From Zeus faber (lineage: Eukaryota; Chordata; Actinopteri; Zeiformes; Zeidae): 64,000 bases of DNA. Shown piece after piece: positions 27,366 to 41,513 of the stretch (its first letter is position 1; every line of letters starts with the position of its first letter). The stretch lies in NCBI GenBank assembly GCA_960531495.1, contig OY482854.1:14202308-14266307 (forward strand), written 5' to 3'. Made by a program: the position numbers and the translations under genes. The notes beneath the pieces are model-generated. The model was not told the origin of the DNA and did not search any database. It was given only the letters and a program-made list of their open reading frames with translations.

Positions 27366-27425
27366 TCACGGCAGTTTGACCACCACCACGCAGGCTCCGG
27401 CCCGGCCGATGTTCAGCGGAACCTC
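27366..27425 (-). CDS. klhl4: klhl4 coding exon 11 (residues 722-740 and stop)
   Basis: The acceptor is TCCTTCGCAG|GAGG. The exon encodes [19 protein letters not shown] followed by TGA at 27368-27366. This is the conserved C-terminal strand that closes the kelch propeller in KLHL4. The phase matches exon 10 (phase 0). Confidence 0.95.
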   Translation of the reverse strand, partial: EVPLNIGRAGACVVVVKLP

Positions 27426-27518
27426 CTGCGAAGGACAGAGAGGTTAAGCAGCAGCTTCGGAGCTCGCTGTGTGGGCCAAAGAGAAAAAGAACACAAACAA
27501 AAAGAAGGGAAAAAAAAC

Positions 27519-27556
<38 letters not shown>

Positions 27557-28359
27557 TAACACACACACAGGAACAACAAAAAATACAAATAAAACTGGAC
27601 ACAGAAACAACTAAAAACTGGGGGTTTTTTAAATTAAAAATGGAATGGAAAAAGTCTAAATTCGGAAGCTTTGCGGTCTCAAATGTGTTCGTTAAAAAAC
27701 GTTAAACAAAAAAAAAAAAGGTCCTAAACCACCTTCGATCCTCTGGCCAGACAGAGCAACTCGGTGCAGGAAATGGAAACGATGCGGATGTAAAAAAAAA
27801 AAAAAGTGTTGTCTGTGAAAAATGTTCTTCTTGCAGCCCACTAAAAGTTATTGACGTAAACATGAACAAAAACCTATTTTAAATGTATCAAAAATAATTA
27901 AGAAAATAACTGATTTATATGCCCTCTGCAATCAATACCATGATTGATTGTGTACAATTCAGTTATTATTATATTTTTTTTAATGCAAGCTAATTCTCAA
28001 AAGTTTACCATCGATCATATAGATCATCATCGAATAACAGGTGAAAGGGTTCTGGCTGCTGAACCGGATTAGCTCAATCCCTGGCTGCAGATGGGATCAG
28101 CTAGACGAGCCTGTGAGAAATAATAAAAAAAAACACACCTTCCACCACCCAAAAAGCTTGAATGATTCAACCGACGCCTTCTTGCGTCTTTAAATTTTAG
28201 AGTTCGAATAAAAAAATAAAAATAAAAAAAAAAACATAACAACTAGATCTTGAGATTTCAATGCAGCTGCATTCAGAGCTGCTGTCAACTATAACCACAT
28301 GAAAATGCAAGTTTACCCCCAGAGAACTAGATTATCCCTAAGAACAATGGGATTGAATG

Positions 28360-28445
<86 letters not shown>

Positions 28446-30819
28446 GCAGTAAAATAACAGGAAGCAGAAAAAGTTGACAGAGTGGTACAAGTATCTTTCT
28501 TTTAATGAATTCAAATTAAATACAGTGTATGTTGGCATATAAGACGAAGTTACCATGGAAGGGAACTGTTAACTTGTATAGTTCATCATTATTATTATTA
28601 TTATTATTATTATTCTGAGATGTAGCAGATATCCCGCTGCATTGTGATGCTTTGGTGTGGCGTCACCTCCGCCACTGCCGTTATTATTTTTGCCATTATT
28701 GCTGTTGCTCTTCTTGTCACGTCACCGAGAGCGGGCGCTCACCTCGCTCCACTCGTTGTTCTGGGCGTCGTAGGACTCCACGGTGCTCAGGTAGGACTGT
28801 CCGTCGTAGCCCCCCACGGCGTACAGCCTGTCCCCCAGCAGGCCGACGCCCACCGCGTCCCGGGGCACGCTCAGTGACGACACCGTGGTCCACGTGTCCG
28901 TCTTGGGGTCGTACCTGCATGGGGGTTTTCCGAGGGGTTTCAAGGGGTTTCAAGGGGTTTCAAGGGGCGTCAACACCCCGTCATCTCAGATCACTTTTGC
29001 CACCCAATGTGTAAAGGGCGGCATTTGAAGACGGGCCCATTACTCCGAAACCCCAATAGGTCGAAAAATGTCACATTGGACACGGACCACACCCTAACCC
29101 TGATCAACTCTAACCTTATACCGAAACGTAACCATCTCCAACCTGACATTTTTCGGACTATTGGGGTTTGGGAATAATGGGCCGTCGGAGCTGGGTCTCC
29201 TTCAAAGTGTGCATGAGTGACCAGGTTTAATTTAGTAACCAGTGTTTTTTTTTTTATTTTTTTGTATTGCAGACAGTATAAATTCACCGGATTTCACGAG
29301 AAACAAACAAACTTACTGACTGTTTTTATTTTTTTTTATTATGAATAATTTAGAGACACTTTGACTTTCCTTTCCATACAAATCGAATAGAGTGTGGTAC
29401 TGCAGCCACTAGATGGCGCCAGACACTACAACATGAATAACCGTCCGTGGATCAAGTCATCAGATCACTTTAGGCACCAAATACTGCTTTAGTACACTGA
29501 TGAAAAAGCAGGGTTTGGGACAGCACGTTCCATCTTTTTGTTGATTGTATTCATAATTATTATTTATTAATGTTTATTTATTTATAATGTCACCTCCAAA
29601 TCGACTGTGTCCTTAATTCACCAAACCCAAAATTAGCCTAAGGCCAGAAATCTGACCTTGGCAGTTGATGAGTTGAACCTCGTCCAAATACAGCGTGCAA
29701 CGTAAAGTGGTTCTCAACATGGGGTCCCGGGGACCCCCGTTGGGTCCTTCGAGAACTTGCAGGCGGTGGGCGGAGTTTCCCCGTCTGGAGGTTTGTACTA
29801 AATCATATATAACGATAAAAATCTTCTTCGATAAGACAGAATCTTATCGAACGGGGTCCGCGGAGTAACCGATGGTCCGTCCCTGGCATGAAATGAATCA
29901 CTGATGCGCAGCCTGCTTTGGTTTTTACTTTCAATAAATGAACGTATTGGACCGACTGACCTCTCCACGCAGTCGGACAGCCGGGAGCAGTGGTTGGAGG
30001 CCGGGGCGTCGTGGCCGCCCACGGCGTACAGGAAGCTGTTGTAGGTGGCCACGCCCACGCCGCCGCGCCGCTTGGCCATGGGCGCGCACATGCTCCACTT
30101 GTTGGTGTGCGGGTCGAAGCACTCCATGGACCTGAGGCACGAGCTGCCGTCCCGGCCGCCCACCGCGAACAGCCTGGAAGACGAGGGCGGTGAAAGTCAC
30201 TCGGTATCAGGGCTTTGAGATTATTGGACTGTCATTGGATCATTAAGCTTTTTGATTTGACTTTTTACCAGCTTGCATAGCGCTACTTCATCCTAACTTG
30301 TGCAGAGAGATGTGTCTCATTTTTAATTTTCGTCTCTTTCTCGACTTCACTTTTCGACTTCTTCTTTTTTTTTTTTGCTGCTGCTGCTGCTGCAACGCCT
30401 CAATTTCCCTTCGGGGATTGATAAAGTGTTCCCTGAACTTATCTCTTATAAATCTCTGGCTCCAACCTTGAGGCGCGCAACATATTATGGACGCCCAACC
30501 GAGCCCCGGTCGAGGTGAAAAGTGAGGTTCCAATCGAAACAAAACGCACGAGAAGAGTCGGAAGGATCCGGCCAAACGGAGCGAAAGGACGGCGAGGCAC
30601 CCGGGCCGCCGTCCGCTGCTTCCCCCTCAACCACCCAAAACGGGGATGATATCCAGACTCACAAACGCAGCCACGGAAAAAAATGGACTGGACCAGATGT
30701 CCATCCGCAAAAAGAAACAGACTAAGCAAAGAGCGGTGCTGCATCAGAGAGAGAGCTTGATCTCCTCCCATGACGCTCCTTTTAAAGGAGCGGGGCGATC
30801 AACATGTGATTCTGGACCT

Positions 30820-30853
<34 letters not shown>

Positions 30854-32329
30854 TTATCTTATTTTATCTTGTGTTTCACTTTTACTACATTTCAAAGCAA
30901 ATAGGCCGCTGCTATACTGTGTTCCACTTCTCACACTGCTCACGATCTCTCACTGGCATTTCTTAAAAATATAAATGCATCCATATTTTTATACATCAAA
31001 TTCCATATCCTTGTACATTATTATGGGAACACTTGCGTTAGTGTTACTATAAGTTGTACAATGTTGACGACATCTTTCTTCTCTAAGCAGAGTTTGTAAG
31101 TAATGTATATATGGTATATATATATATTTTTCATCTTTGCAAAGTAGTCAGTTAGAGAAAGGTATTTAGTTCTAGTAGGCAGTTCAAGGCAGTGAAAACT
31201 CCGAAAAGCCCTGGAACACGTTGTATTTTGGTGTAGGAGTGAGTTTCAAATACTCTCTTGATTCTTGACCTCACACTGCCCCGCGGTGGTGAAACCCAGT
31301 GAAAGGCACAACACGCAGCCAGCAGCCATTGTTCTGAGCAGAAGTTTGAAAACTAGGCATACTAGTCATAAAATTATGAGTAGCCGTGTAATAAACGTGG
31401 TAATATGCAGCCAACCGGTCATTTTCGCAAAATTACCCATAAGTGTCAACGGCCATTATTAACAGATCAGCAGTCATTATTGACATAACTGACCACTGAC
31501 AGCCGATATCAACCAATCAGAATTGAGTATTCCACAGCGCCTTGTAAAAATGATGCTGAGCTGGAGGAGCCAGTTCTGTCAGACAACTTGACACCGCCAC
31601 GCGCTTCCACGCCCATGTTTGGCTTCGGCCTATTTAGGCAGCCAATTCCCCCTGCCCTACCTGCTTTGCTGCCGGCTTTGCTGCTTTCCCTCCCTCCTGG
31701 TACTTGAGTACGCGTTTGGCTCAGTACTTCCCGGCTCTCGCTTGTCCTTTTAATACTTTTTTTGTGTGTTATTTCCTTTCACGTGACGGGTCCACGCGAG
31801 GCGCCAATGATAATGAACGTATTCCAAACGCGACCGTCTGCCTTCGGTATCGAATAACATTTGATCTTTTGATTTCCCATTTTCCTTGAGAGCGATCCTC
31901 TCCCGGCTCGTACATCTGTTCAGTGTCTCCTCCTTCGCAGGCTCCACAGCAGGAATGTGGAGGCTGAGAACCCGTCCTCCTTGTTGTCTATTTCTGACCC
32001 AGTTTCAGAAATAACTCCAGAGCCTTGCACAGTTTTAACAATGAATTCACTTGTGGCCGAGGCCGCCAGCCACTCCTCGTTTCGCGAAGTGCGGCGACTT
32101 AGAGCTCGTCCAGCTGCATCGCTTGGAAATGGGGCCGCGATCAGTTCTCATTACTTCTCTTCAGTTGAAACGTTTTGTTCTGTTTGTATTGCGCCACTTG
32201 GCACCAGGGGCGCTAAATGTCAACCTACTGTTGATGCAGAGTATTATGGTTACTTTTTAGGTTTATTGCATATTGTCAAATGTGTCTATGTTATATTTTT
32301 GACTTTACTACTGCTTGTCTATCTATCTA

Positions 32330-32364
<35 letters not shown>

Positions 32365-32393
32365 GTCTGTCTGTCTATGTATCTGTCTATGTA

Positions 32394-32448
<55 letters not shown>

Positions 32449-33424
32449 TTTGCATGGCCTACAAACAGTTTTAAAAATTAAAGACATTTCATAGTTGCTA
32501 AAATAATGACTTGGACACTATTATGACAGACTTACACAAAACATTACCATCAACAATATTTTTTACAAATACACTAAATGTAGTATTTAACATCTTTCAT
32601 TTCATGTTATGTAATCAAACCATTTGCTCTTCGGGTCCGGCTAAAATATTCCTTACTCCTTCATCAATGACATCAATCATCGGTCGGGGATGGATCAAAC
32701 AATCAATTGGGGATGGATCAATCATCGATCGGGGATGGATCAATCATTGGCCGGGGGTGGATAAATCAATCAATCATCGATGGGTGATGGATCAATCATT
32801 GATCGGGGGTGGATCAATCATCCTTCAGGGATGGATCCATCATCGATCGGGGATGGATCCATCACCGATCAGGGATGGGTCAATCATTGATTGGGGATGG
32901 AGTTGGAGACTTTTCCCACAAACTGATCAACGTACTTTCCGTTGAGCGCGGTGACGCCCACGGTGCTGCGCGGCGTGGACATGCTGGCCACGTAGTTCCA
33001 CTGCCGGGCCTGCGGGTCCCAGCGCTCCACCGTGTTCAAGTAGCTCCACCCGTCATGGCCGCCCACGGCGTACATCGGGCCCTCCAGCACCGCGATTCCT
33101 GGGTAGGCAGGGACGGGCAATAAAAATGTGATCCAAATTCTGATGCAATATACCCCAGAAAGGTAGAAAATGTACGGTGCATGGTTGCCATTGCTCTGAA
33201 ATGTATTAAGAATAAGCCAATTCTCCAAAGTCAGAGTGAGAACGCAAGCATTGTTTGTGCTTCATGAAAGTTGAAAACATCTCTGGTATATTTGAATATG
33301 AAATGTAATGAAAATATGATTTCTGAATTTCCAGCCTGGGGATTAATAAGGTATTATCTTGATATATACATACACAAAATATACTGTTACATAGATAGAT
33401 AAATAGACAGACAGACAGACAAAC

Positions 33425-33507
<83 letters not shown>

Positions 33508-33516
33508 CAGATAGAC

Positions 33517-33600
<84 letters not shown>

Positions 33601-35759
33601 ATAGATAATAGATAATATATTATTAGTAGTAGTAGCAGAAGTTGTAGTAGTAGTGTTTCTTGACACTATGTATCCTCCCAAAAAATAAGATATAAACCCC
33701 TAAAATCAGTAATCTAGAGTAGTCAGTGGTAACAGATAGAGCCGTAAGTAGTGTTTTGTTGTCTAGTTGTCGTACAACTACACTTCATGGTGATACAAAC
33801 ACGGCGAGGCCGAGCCAAAACACTGTCAAAACACACGTTTTGTTTTTTTTATTTCTCCAAATTTCTACAGGATACGATCGATGGGAAAGAGACGAGGCGA
33901 CATGTGGAGTTCGAGGTCTTCCATCTGCTGCCGACGGTTCCTGGAGAGCGCCGAGCCAGAGGCTACTCGCTCCACAGCGGAGCGTGAGTCATCCCTGCAC
34001 AACACTCCACTTCCACTTGGCAAACAGGAAGAATATAAAAATGTGCTGTTACTCCTCCTCGCACCAGAGCCACAGAGGAAACTGGAGAGTGGGTTCAAAA
34101 AACAATGGCTTTATGTGCTATCGCTGCTATTCTCCTCCTATGAAAGCGGGTATTATCTTAAGGAAACAGGGCAAACAAACCTAAAACGTCAGAAACCCTG
34201 AACAGGAAGAATTAGCGAGAGTCCACCTCTTACTGGGGGACGCTTTTCAAACCGGGCCCTGTCAGAAATGTTGCTTCCGATCATTTCTAACTGTTGCCGT
34301 TCAATGCATTACTATTGAGACGCTTACCACTCTGCTGCAAGTTCTCACCGTGTGTAGATGCAGTCCAATGGGGAAAACATGTTAAATATCTTTTTTGAAA
34401 ACTCACAATATAGTCAGACTGCTTTTATGTGTTATTCCGGGGAAAAAATGATGCAAACTGTGCATTTGATCGGGTTTTTCAGGGTTTTATTGACTATGAA
34501 GCACTTTGGCAATTATGGCTACATCTGTGTAAGAGACTAGAAACCGGAAGTTGTGTTGCTTCCTACCGGCGACCTGCAGTGTCCAACGTTAGGCTCTGGA
34601 TGTACTTGCTAAAAGTGGTTTTAAATAAAAATGTGATATTATTGTGATTCATAATATACATTTAAACTTGCAGCAGAGTGGTAAGTTTCCCAATAGTGAA
34701 GTGTTCTGGTTGAGCTTTGAACAGTTATAAATGAAGCGATAAATAGAAACCAACATTTTAATCATTGCAAAACAGCCAACCTACCCTTTAAGGCAGTGTT
34801 TCCCAAAGAGTGGGTCGCGGGCCACGGGTGGGCAGTGAAGATACTGCAGGTGGGCCGCGAGAGGTCATTTACAATAAATTAACAGTTTTAAATTTTTAAT
34901 TTTGTAATTACGTTTGAAATAACGATAAAATATCTACGATTAAATATTTACATTTAAAAAAGACATAAACAGCAATGTTTTTTATTTGTTAACCCTATTT
35001 CTACATAAAATGTGGATGGATTATTAATTCGCACTGCATTGCCGTAGGCCCACGTTCAAAGAGAATTGTTCTGTTTATGAAATAAAAATACATATACAGG
35101 GAAATACTTTTTCCAGTCTCGCCTGCAGATCAGAGTTGTGATTAAAGGTCCAGGTGAGACCGATTTCAAATTGGGCCAGCGGCATTCTTGCGTTTGGGAC
35201 GAGCCGCCTTCAGGAATAGGTTAATGAGAACATGATCTTCCTCCCCACGACAGCCGGGTCAAAGCCACAGCGGACAATGAGCCCCAATATATTCGGGCTC
35301 CGATTGTGAGCGCGGCGAGAGAAGGACGGACAGAAAACCCACGGCGGCGGAGATCAGGGACGACACAGGTCTATCTATAGAAGCTCATCTTGTGCTCACC
35401 CATCACACAGGGCGAGAGGGAGGGAAGGCGGGAGCCGAAGGACTCGACAAGATCTCGGCGCTCCGTGAGCCAGGCGCGTTTCGGCCATAAATCGAAACAC
35501 TCCTGAGCGCAGATTGATCAGCCGCCAACCGGGGGAGGAAGGGGAGCCACGAGGCTTTGATACGGGAAAGGCGAGAGTTATCAAAGGTCCGTTCGGAGAT
35601 TTCCCAGCGTGCCGGCGGTGACCCGCCTGCAATTTACAGCGTTTCGGGCGACGCAGGCAGTGGACGCGTGTAATAAAAAAAAAATCATCATAATAATAAT
35701 AAAAAACGAGCAGGAGAGAGAGGAACTGTTACTGCAAGGGTCGTTTTTTTAAGGAATAG

Positions 35760-35794
<35 letters not shown>

Positions 35795-35860
35795 CAGTAT
35801 GGCTGTTGTGTGGATGTGAGCTGCTGGGATACTGCAATTTCCCTTTGGTGATAAATAAAG

Positions 35861-35921
<61 letters not shown>

Positions 35922-38900
35922 CTCTTTCTATCTAACTATCTTTCTATCTATCTATCCATCTATCCACTTGTCTATCTGTCTATCTGTCTGTCTGTCTGTC
36001 TGTCTGCCTATCTATAATATCATCTTCTCATTGCAATTCTCAGAGTGTGATTGTGTGTATCATGTAGCAGACTGCGGTTGGACATTTTCTTTGTTTTTAT
36101 ATTGATATCATCAATTATACAAACTCTTAACTGTTAGGCCCTACTCAGCGCAATCAAAATTAACAATGCCATATTTTGCAATGATAAGGTCCATAATTGT
36201 TTGTGAGGACATTTTAAAAAAGATTGATTTTCACATTAACCGTTGTGAATAACAATGATAATAATTATTATGATGATGCTGATGATGATGATGATTATTA
36301 TTATTATTATTATTAATATTATCATTACCATTATGCAGCCTTGATGTTTTATACACCGGGTGATAAAAATACTTATATTTCATGATGCATTATGTTGTAA
36401 CAATATTTCCATAACATTATATGGATATCGTACCCCATATGTTGGGATTATAACACAGGGCGTGATATTGATGTACTTCTTTACTTTCAAATAATTATGC
36501 AAAATTTATTTGAAGCCAATAAATGTCACGGCTGAGGATGATGAGTAATTACATCGTAGTGTAACGCGTTAATTTTACCTCCGTGGGGTTTGGATCCTAA
36601 CTGGACAGATTGGAAATGGACATTAAAACAGACATTTCAGTGTGATTGAATGTCATATTACGGCTGAATATCATCACCCAAATATAATTCACTGGACAAA
36701 ATAAAAGACAATTAACATTCAACTCAACATAAAACACTGTGGTGACCTGCGGGAGCTAAAAATAATGATCTGCCATATTTTATTCATGTTAATTTGCTAT
36801 AGTTCTTTAATTTGCTATAGTTCCTGTGCATAGAATATCATATTGTGTTTTCTGAATATTGTTGTATATTTGTCTATTTTCATTTTTTTAATTTGGCTTT
36901 TTTTGTATATTTGTATATTTCTTTTTCAGAATGTTAAGCTTTTGTTATGGTAATTATCATATACAGCAATGCACCATTCTTTACCACAAAAAAGATTCTG
37001 ATTATACAGGTATGATTGTTGTTCATGTTGTTTGTTTTTGCTCATTTTGATTTCACGCCAATTTTATAACACTCTTAAAATCACTTGGAAGAAACAAATT
37101 GCATTTGACATTTTTGAAGAATCTGGACAGTATCAGTATCCTCTACGGCTAAAATCTAAACTTTTTTTTGGAGTTTTTAAACTTTATTTGATTGTTATAT
37201 GTGTTTGTGGGAGCTGATGCGGGACTGGTGGGAGGAAGTGGAAAGTGGCAGTAAAATATGCAAAAATGTATTTGAAGCAAATGTCATTTATTGCATTTGA
37301 TTATTTCCTGTTCACAGAAGAAATACGTCTATAAGAAATATTTTCAATAAGAGTAAGGAAATAGAAAACTTTTGAGTTTGGTAGTTGAGTTTCCATCGCT
37401 CTACTCTCTGTTGTTTACATTTTACTCTGCTCACCATTCATACACACTGAACCTTACACACCCCCAATAAAACAACAAATGGCATTTAACTGACCCCAGT
37501 CAATGCAATGGATAAAATATGACAAGATAAGAAAAGATAAGATAAGACAAGACAAGATAAGATAAGATAAGATCAGACAAGACAAGATAAGATAAGATAA
37601 GACAAGATAAGACGAGATAAGATAAGATAAGATAAGATAAGATAAGATAAGATAAGATAAGACAAGATAAGATAAAGAGAGTTCTGCATGCTCACCCAGG
37701 CCGTGTCGGTGTGTGGACATGGGCGGCATGGTGGACCACACTTTGCTGATGGGGTTGTAGCACTCCACCATGTTGGAGGTCTTCAGCCCGTCGCGTCCTC
37801 CCACCACGTACAGCTTGTTGTCGATCACCGCCACGCCGAACTGCAGCCGCCGGCCGTTCATCACCCCGACCTGGAGCCACGTGTTGGTCCGCAGGTCGTA
37901 CTTCTCTATGGTGGTGGATCCTGGGGGAATTTATACGATGACAAATCAGAATCGGAAGCAGAATCTAAATCCGAATCTCTTAATTGGACCGAGTACATTT
38001 TCGTACATAAGGAATTTATCGTGGTGAGGATTGGTGCGTTGCTGTACAAAGAATAAGCAAAAGAAAAAGCTTAACTGTCGGGGGGGGGGGGGGGGGGGAC
38101 AAACATATAAGTAAAAGCCAAGTAAAATATATTTAAAATAGCCAAATATACAAAAATAGCCACATTCTAAAAACAAAATATACATTTAATAATAGCTAAA
38201 CAGGAGTGAAATGTAAAAAAGCAGAATACACAAAGATTTGTTAAATGAAAACAAACGAAAACTTGCTAAATATATACAGAATATACAAAATGTGATTCTA
38301 TGGGCAGGAAAAAGGAAGTAAAAAGCTAAAAGCTGGGGCCGAGTGACAGTGTGGGTGTAAAATATGAATATTAATATAGATGGTTATACTATACAGGACG
38401 AATAAATATAAATACAATAATACAATAACAGTGAATGACTACATATACATAAACGATTACTGTTATTACTAAATGATTAGTGTCATTCCAGTAAAATGTC
38501 AGACGCTGGATGAAATTGATTGAAGTGGATTCATGCCATGGAGACAGCATGGTACCCTTTGTGGCGTCCATCCCTCCCACAGCATAGAGGGCGCCCACGG
38601 TGGACTTCCTGGGCTTGGTTCTGGGGCTCTGGAACATGGGCCTGCGCTCGGGCAGGAGGTGGTACTTCATGGCCTCCATGAGGAGCTTCTGGCATTCCAG
38701 GTCATCCGAGAACATCTTGTTGTTCTCCAGATCTGCAAGGAGCTGTGTGGGGAGATATAACAGATGGATTTACTCACTTCAGCGTTACGGCCGTCGTTCC
38801 CAGGCTGAGTTTTTAGGGGGTTTTTTTATCTCCATCTTACATCTTATCCCTTTATTGACTTGTACTTGTACTTGTGCTTTGTTTGACTGCAGTGACACCT

Positions 38901-41480
38901 TAATTCACCATATAGTTGGTTTGGGTGCAGAGAAAATTGGTTCAAGCTGAAATAAACTATATTGCATTGATTAGGGTCTGTAAAATGACATTAGTCTCTT
39001 CATTAGAAAAATCTAAGATCGGATGTGTATGAATGGTGAGTAGAGTGAAATGTAAACAACGACTAGACTAGAGCAATAGACAGTTAAACAACCACTCATA
39101 TTCTGTCCATACTAGCTCTCAATTTAAAAAATACCTCTTTCTTATGTTTTGTTTTTCTCGGGGGCCTTTTAGGTTGCCGGACAGTTTTTAGAAAGGATAT
39201 TGCATGAAAATGAATTTTGAATGTCATATATTTTTATCTAATTTAAAATGCAATATCTGCATTTCCTTTATGGACTTGAACTTCCAACACAGCATCTTGT
39301 CCTGAAAGGCTGTTTGTATAGTAGGAAACTGGCGACCTTAATCAATATTTGAATTGAATTTGACATATAATATATATTGCATGGTAAAAAAAAAGTCTCT
39401 ATGTGTGCATGTTACAATCCATTTTGATAAGATAAGTAATGAGCAGGGAATATGAGCTTTCACACTGCATTACTGTACGTGGCGGGATGCACTCTGCTGC
39501 GTGCGCTGGGATCTCCACATTAAAACCATGCCAATGCCGAGCTTCCAGATTCAGCGACACCCAGCGTTTGCAGCATTTCAGAACGACTCCCCAAGCCACC
39601 GACCTCTAGCAGGAAACTCATCACAGGGGCTGGAGAACCGTTTGGGTTGGGAAAAAGGTTTTACTGCCACATAATTGCATTCTGGGATACATCCACCGCC
39701 ATTAAGTTGCACGGCCAGGTGCAGCTTTGAGAAAATCCGATTTTGGTATGTCTTAAGCAAATCACACTCCATTTAGTCTCAATGGACAGCTTCTGGGAAA
39801 GAGCAATAAAGTTCCACTATGGACGTCACATGCTTCACTTCACTGTCCCAACATGTATAAATTCAAAGCTTTTCTATATTCGTTCCATGATGTTCGTTTT
39901 TTTTCCGTCATTGTTTTACTTTGTGTCTCCTTTCCGTTTTACAGTGTTTGTTCACAATGTGATATAAACAGACATCATGTTGTGTAAACCTATAAGCAGG
40001 TCTTTATTTCGATTTTTTTTTTCTTGTAAATGAGCACAAAAGCTCATATCAAAATAACAATCAGTAATAGAAAGAAAACAGGAAAAATACGAACCAATAC
40101 TTTGTAAAAGGCTAAAACAAAATAGTAATAAAAAATGAAAACACATTTCTAGATCATTAATAGACCACCTAAAAAGCAAACAGCTTATGTGCACATGCAC
40201 AGCCCCCTGCATGAAGCTGCTACCAGCTATATACACATGTGTATTATACATGAAGCCACGAAGGATATACACCAATAATTAATTCATGTTTGAATATGCA
40301 CTAAGCTGTAATAACATCGACCATAATCGAGGACAAATATTAGTCTATGTATTGGCCATGGGGGTAAATGGCACAGGACAGCACAGGTACAGCCACCAGG
40401 CACAAAGCAAACCATGTGGGCTTCTTTATGCCACGCTGCTCCAACACATTCATTTTATTTCGACAATCGTACCGACGGTAGAAAATAAGTGAACAGGCTG
40501 GCTCCGCAATGCTACTGTCGAATGGACTCAGCGGCAAGGCAGCCACTAAAGCAAGTAAACGCCTTTAGATAAGCTTGGCTGGAAGCCCACGTTAAATATG
40601 GCTGGAGCTTCTCATGCAGCTGTCATCGGCAGCACGATGAGCTTTGTGTGCAGCCATCCTGTTTTAAAGGGTTTTATAACTCAAAATGTTTGTCCTACTA
40701 AGGTTCTAATTGGGGCTAGAGTCTCAAAGACCAAGGCGGGTGTGGGTTTGAGTCCCACGTTGTATAGGCTGGGTTAGAGTCCTAAACACCAAAGTGTGTT
40801 GGCCTGTTTTAATTTGCACTTTCACCTGTTGTCTCTGCCTATCTATGTCTTTACCGGCGTTTAGCCTTTTATTCATACGCTTTTATCCTCTTTTGCATTT
40901 ATAATATGTCTTTTATACATTATGTGAAGCACTTTGAATTGCTCGTGCGCGTGAAGCGTGCTGTACAACTCTCCATGCATTGCCTAGAATCTGTGACGTC
41001 AAACCCACCCTGATTTTACTAGTAATTTGTAGCAGAGCGTAAACTAGGTTTTGACGAAAATACACCGTCCGTCTTGGCTCCGCACGCTGTACCACCTGAG
41101 TATGTCTCTCACCTGCGGGGGCAGCAGCGGCAGGCGGATGAAGGCCAGCAGCACCCCCAGGTCCTGCTGCCGCCGCTGGACGTCATAGCGCACCCACATC
41201 ATCAGCGCCTGGAAGATGGTCTCCTCGTCCGGCACGTTGATGTCGTCGCTGGAGAGCAGCTTGACGATCTCGGCCGTGGGCAGCAGCAGAAACTCCTGGT
41301 TCTGAATGACCTCCAGGAAGTGCTCCTGGAAGGGCGAAGGAGGAGGGGTTAGAGGTCGGAGGTCAGAGGGGGCAGCACTGTGTGGGAAGCGGATAACCAT
41401 CAGCCATCAACACCGTGTGTGTGCGTGTGTGTGGGTGTTTGCGCTAGTGTAGGAAAGTGTGCATGTGTTTGTGTGTTTAG

Positions 41481-41513
<33 letters not shown>

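Larger units (their letters stand above)
28915..29960 (-). other. klhl4: klhl4 intron 9
   Basis: GT at 29960 and AG at 28915. It holds a decamer tandem at the acceptor and a foldback element at 29033-29183. No other feature is recognised. Confidence 0.9.
30174..32935 (-). other. klhl4: klhl4 intron 8
   Basis: GT at 32935 and AG at 30174. It contains a 22-bp minisatellite (32676-32905), a TCTA/TCTG tract (32314-32450), a (GA)n tract (30823-30850) and a plus-strand LINE-like 3' stub near 30398-30440 (AATTTCCCTTCGGGGATTGA then TAAAGT). Nothing is recognised in 30860-32300. Confidence 0.9.
33099..37695 (-). other. klhl4: klhl4 intron 7
   Basis: GT at 37695 and AG at 33099. It holds the TTATC tract, a TCTA tract behind a LINE-like 3' tail (35806-36015), a GATA tract (33386-33600), and at 34795-34870 a CAGTGTTTCCCAAAGAGTGG start like hAT termini with no matching right end found. 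No gene is seen in 36015-37500. Confidence 0.9.

Noticed and set aside
37454-37695. Extension of the exon 7 frame into [14 protein letters not shown]
   Set aside because: It is read-through past a good GTGAGC donor into the TTATC array; exon 8 continues the kelch repeat in phase.
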